From assembly GCF_004362215.1 (NCBI RefSeq), contig NZ_SNWR01000002.1:434001-498000 (forward strand): DNA of 64,000 nucleotides, in the 5' to 3' direction. The stretch comes from Paractinoplanes brasiliensis. Lineage in GTDB: Bacteria; Actinomycetota; Actinomycetes; Mycobacteriales; Micromonosporaceae. A program made the translations under genes and the position numbers. Positions 33,039-41,339 of the stretch are shown here, in pieces. Below the pieces are notes generated by a model. The model searched no databases, had not been told where the DNA came from, and saw nothing but the letters and a program-made list of their open reading frames with translations. How positions within the stretch are numbered: position 1 is the stretch's first letter; the number at the start of each line of letters is the position of its first letter.

Positions 33039-34745
33039 TCAAAAGCTGGACGGCACGTTGGGCAGCGCGCTCTGGGCAAGGTGGAGCTGGTCGTATGCGG
33101 CTACCAGACCGAGCAGGCGCTTGGGAGTCGACAACCTGTGGCGGCAGGCGTAACGCAACAACTGCTCGGCGACCGCGACGTGCCACTCCCACTGCTTCAC
33201 GTCAGTCAACAGCGGTAGAAGGTCGTCCTTGTGGGCAGCGACCCACCGCAGCGCCTCGATTGCGGCAGGGTTGTCCGGATCGTCGGCAGCCGGTTCGAAG
33301 AGGCTGGTTCGTGCTACGGCCGCGCGCCATACGGACCAGCGATCCCAGAAGTGGCTTTCCGGGGCGGGGTCAAGGCAGTGCATCACGATGTCGACGACCA
33401 GGCGGGCCACATCCAGCGCCCAGTGTTGCCGACCGTAGGCGGCGAGATCTATGACGCAGGGGCGCGGATGCCGGGCCATCAGCACCAGAATGTTGCCGCC
33501 GTGCAAGTCGGCATGCTGAGGCACAACCTCGAGAACGCCGTGGCGGTGGTCGACGGCCCGGCCGGCGATCTCGCCCGACCGCACGAAGCCCTCAATGGTC
33601 GACACTATGTCGGGGGCAACGGTGAGCTCGACCGCCCTGCTTTCCCGCATGAGCCCTTCGAGTTCGGCGATGGCGGTGCGCACACGCAGCCGGCGGTGTG
33701 GCGGAAGCATCAAGCCCTCGACGGCCGGAACGGGGTGGTTACCGTGGCGCTGCTCCTTGGCCGGGCGCGTTGCGTTCCGATAGAGTGTCGCGAGTCCACC
33801 GTCGAGGAACAACTGGTGGAAGACGTCGGAGACGTGATCCGTCGCGGATGTCTCACACAACCATGTCCTCATTGTCTTTGCGCCAGAGGCGAAGACCATC
33901 GCGATCGCGTGCCATCCACCGTGCGAGGCCGGTCCGTACGGCAAGTACTCGACGACCAGTTGTGTGGTGTAGGCCCCTGCAACGTTCTGCGAGTTGATCA
34001 GCTCAGTCTTCAACTCCGCAGCGTCCTTGGCGAACTTGAGCAGCCAGGTCCGCAGCGTGTCGTCGGCCAGCGTCAGCTCGGCGCGCAGGACGTGGGCACC
34101 GGAGGCGCCTGGGGTGACGTACGTCAAGCGCGCCGACTTGACCTCGGCGACTGTCGCAGCCAGATCAGTGATCAGCAGACTGACGTTGGCCTCGCCTATG
34201 TCACTCAAGGCCGTAAGGATGCCGGGTTCATCGTCTCTGGAAAGCTCCGGCAAGGGCGCAATGAGATCGTTTCGAGTCAGTTCATCGTGTATCCACTTGG
34301 CGAGCTCCTTCAGCCCGCCGTAGCGGGACCGTGGCCCCAGGTCGGACCATTCCAATACGTGATCGGCACCTGCATCGCGGGCTTCCCGATCGAGGTCAGG
34401 ATAGGCCGTCGAAGGCTGGCGAAGGGCGACGACGAGCGTAGTTCGCTTTCCATTGCCGACGGCCCGTTCGCGGTCGCGGGCGGCGTTGACCACCGCAAGC
34501 CCGAGCGGCTCCTGGTTGGGCGGTCCGTCGTTCTCTGCCGGATAGAGCAAGTTGACGATGACGACGTCGATTGTCGAGTGGCTGCTCAGCTGCTCGAGGG
34601 CGGCGTCCAAGGTTTGCTTCTCGGTGGTAGCGGTCTGGCACCGGTGGGCGGCGAGCTCCTGCTCGAGGGGTCCGGTCACTCGCCATTGTTTCCGGCCGTC
34701 GGCAATCATGATGGTGACGTGCCGGCTCTTGTCGGGGTCACTCAC
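33039..34745 (-). CDS. Pseudo-receiver plus kinase-fold (aminoglycoside-phosphotransferase-like) protein
   Basis: 568 residues from a GTG at 34745 that overlaps the stop of the giant gene (GTGA; GGAGG about 10 bases upstream). Residues 1-160 resemble a response-regulator receiver domain, but the expected phospho-acceptor position at the end of strand 3 is Asn (DVVIVNLLYP), so phosphorylation is doubtful. From about 175 a kinase-like fold follows: a glycine-containing loop TPGASGAHVLRAEL, Lys in WLLKF (about 237), a Brenner-type HADLHGGNIL (about 411-420) and VIDLAAYG (about 432-438). This resembles the phosphotransferase-type 'ternary complex associated' domains reported in NTP-dependent conflict systems; the match is from memory. 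Substrate unknown. Confidence 0.75.
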   Translation of the reverse strand: MSDPDKSRHVTIMIADGRKQWRVTGPLEQELAAHRCQTATTEKQTLDAALEQLSSHSTIDVVIVNLLYPAENDGPPNQEPLGLAVVNAARDRERAVGNGKRTTLVVALRQPSTAYPDLDREARDAGADHVLEWSDLGPRSRYGGLKELAKWIHDELTRNDLIAPLPELSRDDEPGILTALSDIGEANVSLLITDLAATVAEVKSARLTYVTPGASGAHVLRAELTLADDTLRTWLLKFAKDAAELKTELINSQNVAGAYTTQLVVEYLPYGPASHGGWHAIAMVFASGAKTMRTWLCETSATDHVSDVFHQLFLDGGLATLYRNATRPAKEQRHGNHPVPAVEGLMLPPHRRLRVRTAIAELEGLMRESRAVELTVAPDIVSTIEGFVRSGEIAGRAVDHRHGVLEVVPQHADLHGGNILVLMARHPRPCVIDLAAYGRQHWALDVARLVVDIVMHCLDPAPESHFWDRWSVWRAAVARTSLFEPAADDPDNPAAIEALRWVAAHKDDLLPLLTDVKQWEWHVAVAEQLLRYACRHRLSTPKRLLGLVAAYDQLHLAQSALPNVPSSF

Positions 34746-37700
34746 TCCGGCCCGTCCTCCACTACTTGAGGCGCCCATCGGCAGAGATTCACAATCATCT
34801 CCGGCTGGCCGGATGACCCGACGTTCAGGTACTCGAGTGATGCCTCGAAATCCGCAAGTAGCCCGTGAAGCCGGTCGGTGGTACTCGCTCGCGGGTCGGT
34901 GTCCGGCATTCCGGTGGTGCGGAAGTGGAGCCGCATTGCCCGCGCGGTGTGGCGAATTCGCACGCGCACGGGTTGGGACACGCCGTCGTCCGATTCGCCT
35001 ACGTCCTGTTGCAGCACTTCGAAGATGTGCTGCAACACTTCGCGTAGTAGGTCGGTGTGGCAGAAGACGAACGTGTCGAGATTGCGTTCCGAGTCGAGGA
35101 TGATACGCACTGACAAGCTGGCCGCGCTCTCATCGAGGACCGAGCCTACGTGGGCAGGGCACGCGTCGACGAACCGAGCGAGCACCGCCCCGGGCGTGTC
35201 CCTGGCGCCGGGCGCCAGCACGGCGTCGTACCAGCGGGTGACGTCGTCGTACACCGCTTGCCATGCCGTTCGGAAACCTTCGCCGTCGGCCTTCTCGCCG
35301 CGCAGCTCGTGCAACTTCGTCTCGACTGCGTGCAGGCTTGCCGAGGTTTGGACTGCGGTCAGGTCCGGCACGTCCGCACCGGTGTGTTCGCTGAAGTAAC
35401 GACGGGCGAAAGCACTGGTCATGATTTCGCCCAGCTGAGGCATCGCCGGCAGAACGCGCGTACCTATGAACGAACTGACCTGATGCCACAGCAGCTGCGC
35501 GGTCTCCCAGGTACGGTCGTCGAAGGTGTCGGTGCCTACCGGCGGTGAGTCGAACAGGATGAGCAGGTTGATGGCGGCCGTCTCAGCCTCGGTGTGCCGG
35601 TAAAGTTGGGCCAAGTAGTTGGAGCGGAGGAAGGCCCACGCGTCCATCGGCGTACTCGGCGGTTCCAGGTCCGAGGTAACGTCGATGCTGTCACGGAGTC
35701 GGCTGAGCAGCCTCTGCGCCGTCTTGCCGAACTGCGGGTCGGCGTACTCGTCGGAACTGATCGCTATGCAGCGCACGACGGCCCTGCGGAGTGCCTGCTG
35801 CGCCTTGCGTGAATGACGCAGGTGGTGGTGGAGCGTCGTCCAGAGCTCGTAGAGCGTCTGATGAATGAGCACCGGATTGTCTACAGCGGAGCGCCAGATC
35901 CCATACAGGCTCGAGATCAGCTCCTCCGGGCCTGAAACGGTCAGCACGACGAGGGCTTGAAGGCGCAGCCTCTCGTGGTACTGCGACGCTACTACGACCT
36001 CGAGCGCGAGCCGAGAAACGTGAGCCAGGCACTCCGTAAGGCTGAGGGGCAATTGGGCAAGCCACCGCCGTTCAGCGGCGAGCAGCCGTATCAGGGCGCT
36101 GATGCTGCCATCGTTCGGCACCTCGAGGTCGGCGAGCCGCAGGGCGAACTGGTTAGCCGCGCCAGTGTCGCGGCGGGCCACGATCAATTGACCGCGCAAG
36201 CGGATGAACTCGAACACATCCTCGGTCGTGATCGGCGAGCCGAAGACGTCCAGGCCGCTGCGGACGACGATCTCCCGGCTCTTGGGCCCGAGCACATCGG
36301 TCAGCGCAGAAACGTGAGTTGCCACCTCATGCGGCATGCTCAGTTCGCGCAGGCTCGTATTCATCTCACCGACCAGCTCACACAGCGAGCAGTCGCCGGG
36401 CAGCATCGGTGTGATGCTGAGTGAGGTGATGAATCGGATTTCCACCGGAACAGCGTTGGATCGGGACGGGTCGTTGACGGCACGCGTCATGGTCAGCGCG
36501 CGTTCCTCGTGCAGGCCCATCTGACTCAGCAGAACGAGCACGATGATGCGCCGTGCCCCACCCTCGGCGGCCAGCCGGATGATTTGCAGGATCGTGGTGG
36601 CGTCGAACGAGCCCCAGTCGACCAGTATGACGTCTCGATCGACTGGCGGCTCGGGCAAGGTGTCGGGAAAGGCGTACGTCTGGCCGGAGATAGCTCGGGG
36701 GATCTCGCGCGGTTCGAGGCCATCGTTCTCGAGTACGCCGGCGTTCAGCCGGCTGGCGACCAGGCCGGCAAGTTTGGCAGCGTAATCGCGTGATGCGCCC
36801 ACATAGAACATTTTCAAGTCGGGCGCCTCGACACCTCGGTCGGCCCAGTCTCGAATGGTGCCTACCATTTCCTCGGCAATCAGCTCCCGGATCGCGCTGG
36901 GCGTGTCGACGATGCTGGCGGCGTTGAAGTAGGCGCTGAAGTGCCGGTGCAACGGACGGGCGACGTGACCCAGCCCGGCGATGTCAGGCAACTGGAGACA
37001 CTGTTCGAGAAACTCGGCCTCGGCCAGAGCGTAACGCGGTGAGTACAACTCGCGCTGGGCCGTCGGCACGCGGAAGACAGGGTCTATGTCAACTATCGAA
37101 CTGTCCTCGGCATCGACGGTCTCGGAGGAGAATTCGGTCAGCGCTATGACCGGGATCTCAACCCCTCGCACGGTGAGTGGGCCTCGTTCACGACGGCCGT
37201 CAACGATCGCCATCACCGCGATCGGCATCGCGTCGGAGGCGAGGAGCTGCCGCATGGCCTTGACCGTACGGTTGGTGGACAGTAGAACATCGCAGCACAG
37301 CACGCACGGGGTGCGCGGCGGCAACGGCGTCAGCAGCCGCAGCGCGGGCAGGTCGTCGGGGAGTTCGTAGACGGCGTCGGGGAGTGGCACCGACTCGGCG
37401 ATCATCATGGACAGGTCCCGTACAATCGGGCCTATCTGGACAATACGGGTGTTTGGCTGCAGCCTCGGTAGTGCCGTGACGAGCAGGTGGGCCAGCAGTA
37501 ATGCCGACACGCCCATGCCGACGGCGTTTTCCACCAGCCGGTCCGACTCTATCCAGTGGTTGGCGAGATGCAGGCTGGGAGTGCGGACCGGGCCCGCGCC
37601 GACGCCTTCGCCCTCGTGGCGCAACACATCGCGGAGCCGGGTGTAGACCTCGTCCTCCAGATGGGACATCACCGCGGCCGGGTGAAGCAACAGGCGGGCC

Positions 37701-39346
37701 GTCTGCCCATTCGCTTGTACGAGAAAGGGATACCTTGCCGCCATCGAGGAAACGTCAGGATTGCCGGTGAGTGGTCCGTCTTCCAGTTGCCTCAGCCACT
37801 CGCGCGTCTGGGCGTTGCTGCCGCACCAGATGCTGCGGCGCGTGCCGTCGAGCAGGAGGAAAGGAGCATCCGTGTTTACCGGCGATATCACGCCTGGCGG
37901 TGGGTGCTGAACGGCGTCCAGCGCGGCGTCTACTGCGACCGGGTCGGCTCCCGCAATCAGCACGGCGACAGCGTTATCGGTGCTCAATACGCCGGCCGCA
38001 GCAAGGATGGCCACCAGCCGCTCGTGCGTGATGTCGTGTGTGCGGCCGCCGTCCGCGGTAAGGATGAGACGCTCACTCTTGGGGCGGTTCGCCGGGCTCG
38101 TCAAACCATTGAGGTCCCGGTGCTCGAGCCGTATCCAGCGGAACTGAATCCTCTCCTGATCACTCGGTGCGGCCACGGTCGATTCCGGCTCGAGGGAGCG
38201 CGGCACGATATAGGCCTCGACAAGCGTGCCGGGCCCGGACCAGGTCGTACGGCCGTACAGGGGCTTTTCGCCAGAGGTGAAGGTGTATCCGGCCAAGGCG
38301 TCCGCCGTGTGAATCAGCAACGCCCCGCGGTAGGAGCGGATCGCCTCGCGTACCCGCCACAGGCCGCGGGTGCCGTGGAGTGCGCCGCTGGGATCGGCGC
38401 TGGTCGACCACCGTTCCAAGGCCCAGAGTGTCACCTCCTCGGCGCTTGACCGCGAGCCGTCGCCGGCTGGCAACGCCGCATGTGGTTCGAGGTGCCGCAC
38501 CAGACCGCGCCCGGAGTCGGCGACCAGAAGCTGGATGGCGGTCTCGGACGGGTCCAAGAGGGTTTCGTCGGTGCCGCTGAGCTCGGATCGCAGCACGGCC
38601 AGCACGCGCAGCAGACGCTTGTCGACGACCAACGCGCCGACCAGGGCGTGTGGTTGATTGACTGAGGATCCGAGCGCGGCATGGAGAGCCACGTTCTCTA
38701 CCAGCTCGTAGACCACATTGTTGGCCAGCAACTTCGCGTCGCGCTCATTGAGCCCGATGTCGCGCAGACCGCGGATGACCTGAATGATCTCCTTGGAATG
38801 GAATAGTTCGTCACCTTTGCCCGGGGCGATCCACCGGAACGGGAGAACCTGCCTTATTTCGTAGTTCTGGCGAATATCACTGTCGGGCTTGTTCCATGCT
38901 GGTAGCTCGGCCCACAGCGGCGAATCGTCCTGGGCGGAAGGTCGGACTTGCTCGCCATCAGCGGCGTGCCGTGGAAATACGGTCACGGGTGAGCCGGGTA
39001 TGTGCGGCAGGCTGATGGCGGCCGTGAACCCGGTGGCTCTCAGAAAGCGCAGGCAACTTAGACGGCGTTGGAGCAGCCGACTGGCGTCCGGGGGATCGGA
39101 GGTGGTCGTCTGTGGCAGGTCGACCACGATCTTCCAACGGTCACGGACAGCCGCCTCGGAGAGCAACAGGATCTGAGCGAGCGCGGTGAACTCAGCGAAC
39201 TCCACCTGAGAAAGATCGAAACGCAGGAGGGCATCGCCTTTGGTTCGTGGCTTCGGTGGCCATTGGTCCCCGTTGCTTACTCCAGCCCTCTCGAGGGACT
39301 CCTGTAACGTCCTCGCCGACAACCTGGTCGGCAGCCGCACGATCAA
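34742..39346 (-). CDS. Giant STAS-GHKL-phosphoribosyltransferase-like protein
   Basis: 1534 residues. By eye: (a) residues 41-115, STAS-like fold (LLRFDLSQVEFAEFTALAQI); (b) about 180-385, GHKL/histidine-kinase-type ATPase with N-box NNVVYELVENVALHA, G1 box VADSGRG and G2-like GTRGLW; (c) about 588-735, PRTase-like domain with VLCCDVLLSTNRTVKAM at the position of the PRPP loop; (d) about 842-945, second PRTase-like domain with VILVDWGSFDATTIL; (e) GDCSLCEL (984-991), a CxxC motif; (f) a long helical section; (g) about 1410-1525, a degenerate second ATPase-like domain (TDLLREVLQHIFEVL). TTG start with AGGAGGG upstream. GC is clearly lower than in the flanks. No phospho-acceptor His box was found. 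Function unknown; probable sensor/effector of a signalling or conflict system. Confidence 0.75.
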   Translation of the reverse strand: MIVRLPTRLSARTLQESLERAGVSNGDQWPPKPRTKGDALLRFDLSQVEFAEFTALAQILLLSEAAVRDRWKIVVDLPQTTTSDPPDASRLLQRRLSCLRFLRATGFTAAISLPHIPGSPVTVFPRHAADGEQVRPSAQDDSPLWAELPAWNKPDSDIRQNYEIRQVLPFRWIAPGKGDELFHSKEIIQVIRGLRDIGLNERDAKLLANNVVYELVENVALHAALGSSVNQPHALVGALVVDKRLLRVLAVLRSELSGTDETLLDPSETAIQLLVADSGRGLVRHLEPHAALPAGDGSRSSAEEVTLWALERWSTSADPSGALHGTRGLWRVREAIRSYRGALLIHTADALAGYTFTSGEKPLYGRTTWSGPGTLVEAYIVPRSLEPESTVAAPSDQERIQFRWIRLEHRDLNGLTSPANRPKSERLILTADGGRTHDITHERLVAILAAAGVLSTDNAVAVLIAGADPVAVDAALDAVQHPPPGVISPVNTDAPFLLLDGTRRSIWCGSNAQTREWLRQLEDGPLTGNPDVSSMAARYPFLVQANGQTARLLLHPAAVMSHLEDEVYTRLRDVLRHEGEGVGAGPVRTPSLHLANHWIESDRLVENAVGMGVSALLLAHLLVTALPRLQPNTRIVQIGPIVRDLSMMIAESVPLPDAVYELPDDLPALRLLTPLPPRTPCVLCCDVLLSTNRTVKAMRQLLASDAMPIAVMAIVDGRRERGPLTVRGVEIPVIALTEFSSETVDAEDSSIVDIDPVFRVPTAQRELYSPRYALAEAEFLEQCLQLPDIAGLGHVARPLHRHFSAYFNAASIVDTPSAIRELIAEEMVGTIRDWADRGVEAPDLKMFYVGASRDYAAKLAGLVASRLNAGVLENDGLEPREIPRAISGQTYAFPDTLPEPPVDRDVILVDWGSFDATTILQIIRLAAEGGARRIIVLVLLSQMGLHEERALTMTRAVNDPSRSNAVPVEIRFITSLSITPMLPGDCSLCELVGEMNTSLRELSMPHEVATHVSALTDVLGPKSREIVVRSGLDVFGSPITTEDVFEFIRLRGQLIVARRDTGAANQFALRLADLEVPNDGSISALIRLLAAERRWLAQLPLSLTECLAHVSRLALEVVVASQYHERLRLQALVVLTVSGPEELISSLYGIWRSAVDNPVLIHQTLYELWTTLHHHLRHSRKAQQALRRAVVRCIAISSDEYADPQFGKTAQRLLSRLRDSIDVTSDLEPPSTPMDAWAFLRSNYLAQLYRHTEAETAAINLLILFDSPPVGTDTFDDRTWETAQLLWHQVSSFIGTRVLPAMPQLGEIMTSAFARRYFSEHTGADVPDLTAVQTSASLHAVETKLHELRGEKADGEGFRTAWQAVYDDVTRWYDAVLAPGARDTPGAVLARFVDACPAHVGSVLDESAASLSVRIILDSERNLDTFVFCHTDLLREVLQHIFEVLQQDVGESDDGVSQPVRVRIRHTARAMRLHFRTTGMPDTDPRASTTDRLHGLLADFEASLEYLNVGSSGQPEMIVNLCRWAPQVVEDGPE

Positions 39347-39595
39347 TGGCCCTCCTCGCAGGCTTGAGGTTCCACCGACTTGACGTCTGTCGATGGGCTC
39401 AGGCTAGCGTCTCGGCAAGCTACTCGATAGTTGCAGCCGAAATATCTAGGACGGCTGCGTTCGAGCAATGCATACCGACTGCCGGTATGAGTAATCCATC
39501 GTGGTCACCTCCCCGAGTACTCCAGGCGCGGATGATCGTTGGAGCGATTGGTGGCCACCTGAGGGCTCGGCGATTCCGCACGTTGAAGCTTGCCT
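39347..39595 (-). promoter_or_regulatory. Promoter region of the island operon with a perfect palindrome
   Basis: A 249-base gap of lower GC. It contains a perfect inverted repeat CATACCG (39471-39477) / CGGTATG (39483-39489) around ACTGC, about 125 bases upstream of the giant gene. On the minus strand, TTGCTC followed 16 bases later by GATATT lies just downstream of this palindrome and could be the promoter. The palindrome is a good operator candidate. No open reading frame in the gap looks real. Confidence 0.45.
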
Positions 39596-40549
39596 TCAGC
39601 GCAACAGCAGGTGGACATCGCCGAACTCGTGCCACAGGTAGCGTTCGCGTAGTGCTGATTCGTAGCTTGCTCGTAGCGCTTCCTCGCCGGCGACGGCTGT
39701 CAGCATCTTGAGGTGGGATGCCCGTGGCTCGTGCAACCCGGTCAGCAGCCCGTCGACGTAACGGATCGGGTGGTCCGGCCCGATCACCACGTCGGTCCAG
39801 CCCTCGGGCGTGCCCGTCTCGAGCGCCCGGACGACCGTGGTGCCCACCGCGATCACCCGGCCTCCTGATCGGCGCACGTGCCCGATCAGCGAGGCGGTCG
39901 ACGACGGCACCCGGAACCACTCCGGGTACGGCGGCTCGTCCACCTCGGCCGAGGCCACGCCCGTATGCAGAGTGAGCGGGGCGACCAGCACACCCCGCCC
40001 GGCCAGCGCGGAGAGGACCGCCCCCGTCAGCGGCCTCCCCGCGCTGGGCATCTCGGCGCTGCCGGGCACGGTGGCGTACGCGTTCTGGTACGTCGAGATC
40101 GGCCAGTCGCGATCCGTGTAGCTGTATCGGATCGGGCGTCCGTGCCGGGTCAGGTACTCCACGCGACCGCCCGGCACGTCGGCCGCCGCCACCCACAGCC
40201 GGGAAGTGAACGGGCGCAGCAACGTCAGAGAACCCGAGGGCACCCGCAGGCGCAGACCGGGCCGTGCCGCGTCGAAGTCGCGTGGCTCGACGAGCCAGGT
40301 GCCGTCGGGTTGTTCGGTCGAGACGTGGACCCGTACGCCGTCGATGGTCTCGATCGCGGCGGGCAGCGTGGCCGAATTGTTGACCACGAGCAGGTCACCC
40401 GGGTCGAGCAGGCCGGGCAGATCGGTGAACCGGTGGTGGCTCACCGCCGTGCCCCGGCTCACCATCAGCCGTACGCCGTCCCGCGCCACTCCACGGGCCT
40501 CGGCCGGGGCGCGGGCCTCCAGGACGGGTGGGACCGTGAAGGTGGTCAC
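39596..40549 (-). CDS. queA: S-adenosylmethionine:tRNA ribosyltransferase-isomerase-like protein
   Basis: A 317-residue QueA-family protein, somewhat short for the family (about 340-350). Family blocks: GDLLVVNNSATLPAAI, GRPIRYSYTDRDWPISTYQNAYATVPGSAEMPSAGRP, LTLHTGVASAE and GGRVIAVGTTVVRALE. Known function is epoxyqueuosine formation on tRNA. No other queuosine genes (queC, queD, queE, tgt) are visible, and the actinobacterial QueA-like group may differ in role. GTG start overlaps the SDR stop (GTGA), a frequent two-gene arrangement. Confidence 0.85.
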   Translation of the reverse strand: MTTFTVPPVLEARAPAEARGVARDGVRLMVSRGTAVSHHRFTDLPGLLDPGDLLVVNNSATLPAAIETIDGVRVHVSTEQPDGTWLVEPRDFDAARPGLRLRVPSGSLTLLRPFTSRLWVAAADVPGGRVEYLTRHGRPIRYSYTDRDWPISTYQNAYATVPGSAEMPSAGRPLTGAVLSALAGRGVLVAPLTLHTGVASAEVDEPPYPEWFRVPSSTASLIGHVRRSGGRVIAVGTTVVRALETGTPEGWTDVVIGPDHPIRYVDGLLTGLHEPRASHLKMLTAVAGEEALRASYESALRERYLWHEFGDVHLLLR

Positions 40550-41217
40550 CGGGCGACGTACCTTCCCGACTCCGGCCGCTCGTCGAGCAGCTGGAGGAAG
40601 TACGGAACCACCGATGACGCCGGTGGGCGGTCCGAGATGTCCGTGCCCGGGTAAGCCTGCTGCTGCAGTCGTGTGCGCAGGTCACCCGGGTCGACCGACC
40701 ACACCCGCAACCCCGGCTCCTCCTTGGCCAGCACCCGGCTCGCATGATCCAGCGCGGCCTTAGCGGCGCCGTACCCACCCCATCCCTCGTACGCCTCCAC
40801 GGCCGCGTCCGAGCTGATGTTGAGCACCGCGCCGCGTGAGGACTGCCGCAGCTGGGGCAGGACGAGCTGGGTCAGCGCGATCGGGGCGAGCACGTTGACC
40901 TCGAACGTCTCGAGCAAGGCGGGCAGCGGGAAGTCGCCGAGCGCGGGCGGTGGGCTGCCGCCGAGCGTCGACGCGTTGTTGATCAGCAGGTCGGCGCCGC
41001 CCAGTTTGTCCGCGGCCGCCGCCAGTTCGGCCCGGTGGTCGTCGTCGACCACGTCCCCGGCGATCGCCACGACGTTCGTCAACGACTCCGCGACAAGTTC
41101 AAGGTCTTTCCCGGTGCGGGCGTTGATGACGAGGTTCCACCCGGCGCTCGACAACCCACGGGCGAGGGCAGCGCCGAGCCCCTGCGAGGCTCCGGTGATC
41201 ACGGCTGTCTGTGTCAT
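40546..41217 (-). CDS. SDR-family oxidoreductase
   Basis: A 223-residue short-chain dehydrogenase: NAD(P)-binding TGASQGLGAALARGL, NNAS in LLINNASTLGG, catalytic Ser in ISSDAAVE and YxxxK as YGAAKAALDHASRVL. ATG at 41217. Unlike usual members the Ser-Tyr spacing is normal and all catalytic residues are present. Co-translated with the QueA-like gene. Substrate unknown. Confidence 0.87.
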   Translation of the reverse strand: MTQTAVITGASQGLGAALARGLSSAGWNLVINARTGKDLELVAESLTNVVAIAGDVVDDDHRAELAAAADKLGGADLLINNASTLGGSPPPALGDFPLPALLETFEVNVLAPIALTQLVLPQLRQSSRGAVLNISSDAAVEAYEGWGGYGAAKAALDHASRVLAKEEPGLRVWSVDPGDLRTRLQQQAYPGTDISDRPPASSVVPYFLQLLDERPESGRYVAR

Positions 41218-41283
41218 GCGTCGACCTTGCTCGCCGGCGCCCCGGTCCGGCCTCGGGCCGCGGTCGCCTTCGTACTCCGACCT

Positions 41284-41297
41284 TGGTCCTAGGACCA
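41284..41297. promoter_or_regulatory. Perfect 14-bp palindrome upstream of the kinase/regulator pair
   Basis: TGGTCCTAGGACCA, 43-56 bases upstream of the GAF kinase start and 67-80 bases upstream of the divergent SDR gene. A likely operator for the pair, possibly autoregulatory. It differs from the palindrome found in front of the downstream block. Confidence 0.45.
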
Positions 41298-41339
41298 TCG
41301 CCCCAGGCCGCTGCTGGGCGGGATGGCTATCGTGGGCGC

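Noticed and set aside
32554..39600. Integrated phage or transposon carrying the three-gene operon
   Set aside because: No integrase, recombinase, tRNA or flanking direct repeat recognised; only the base composition is suggestive.
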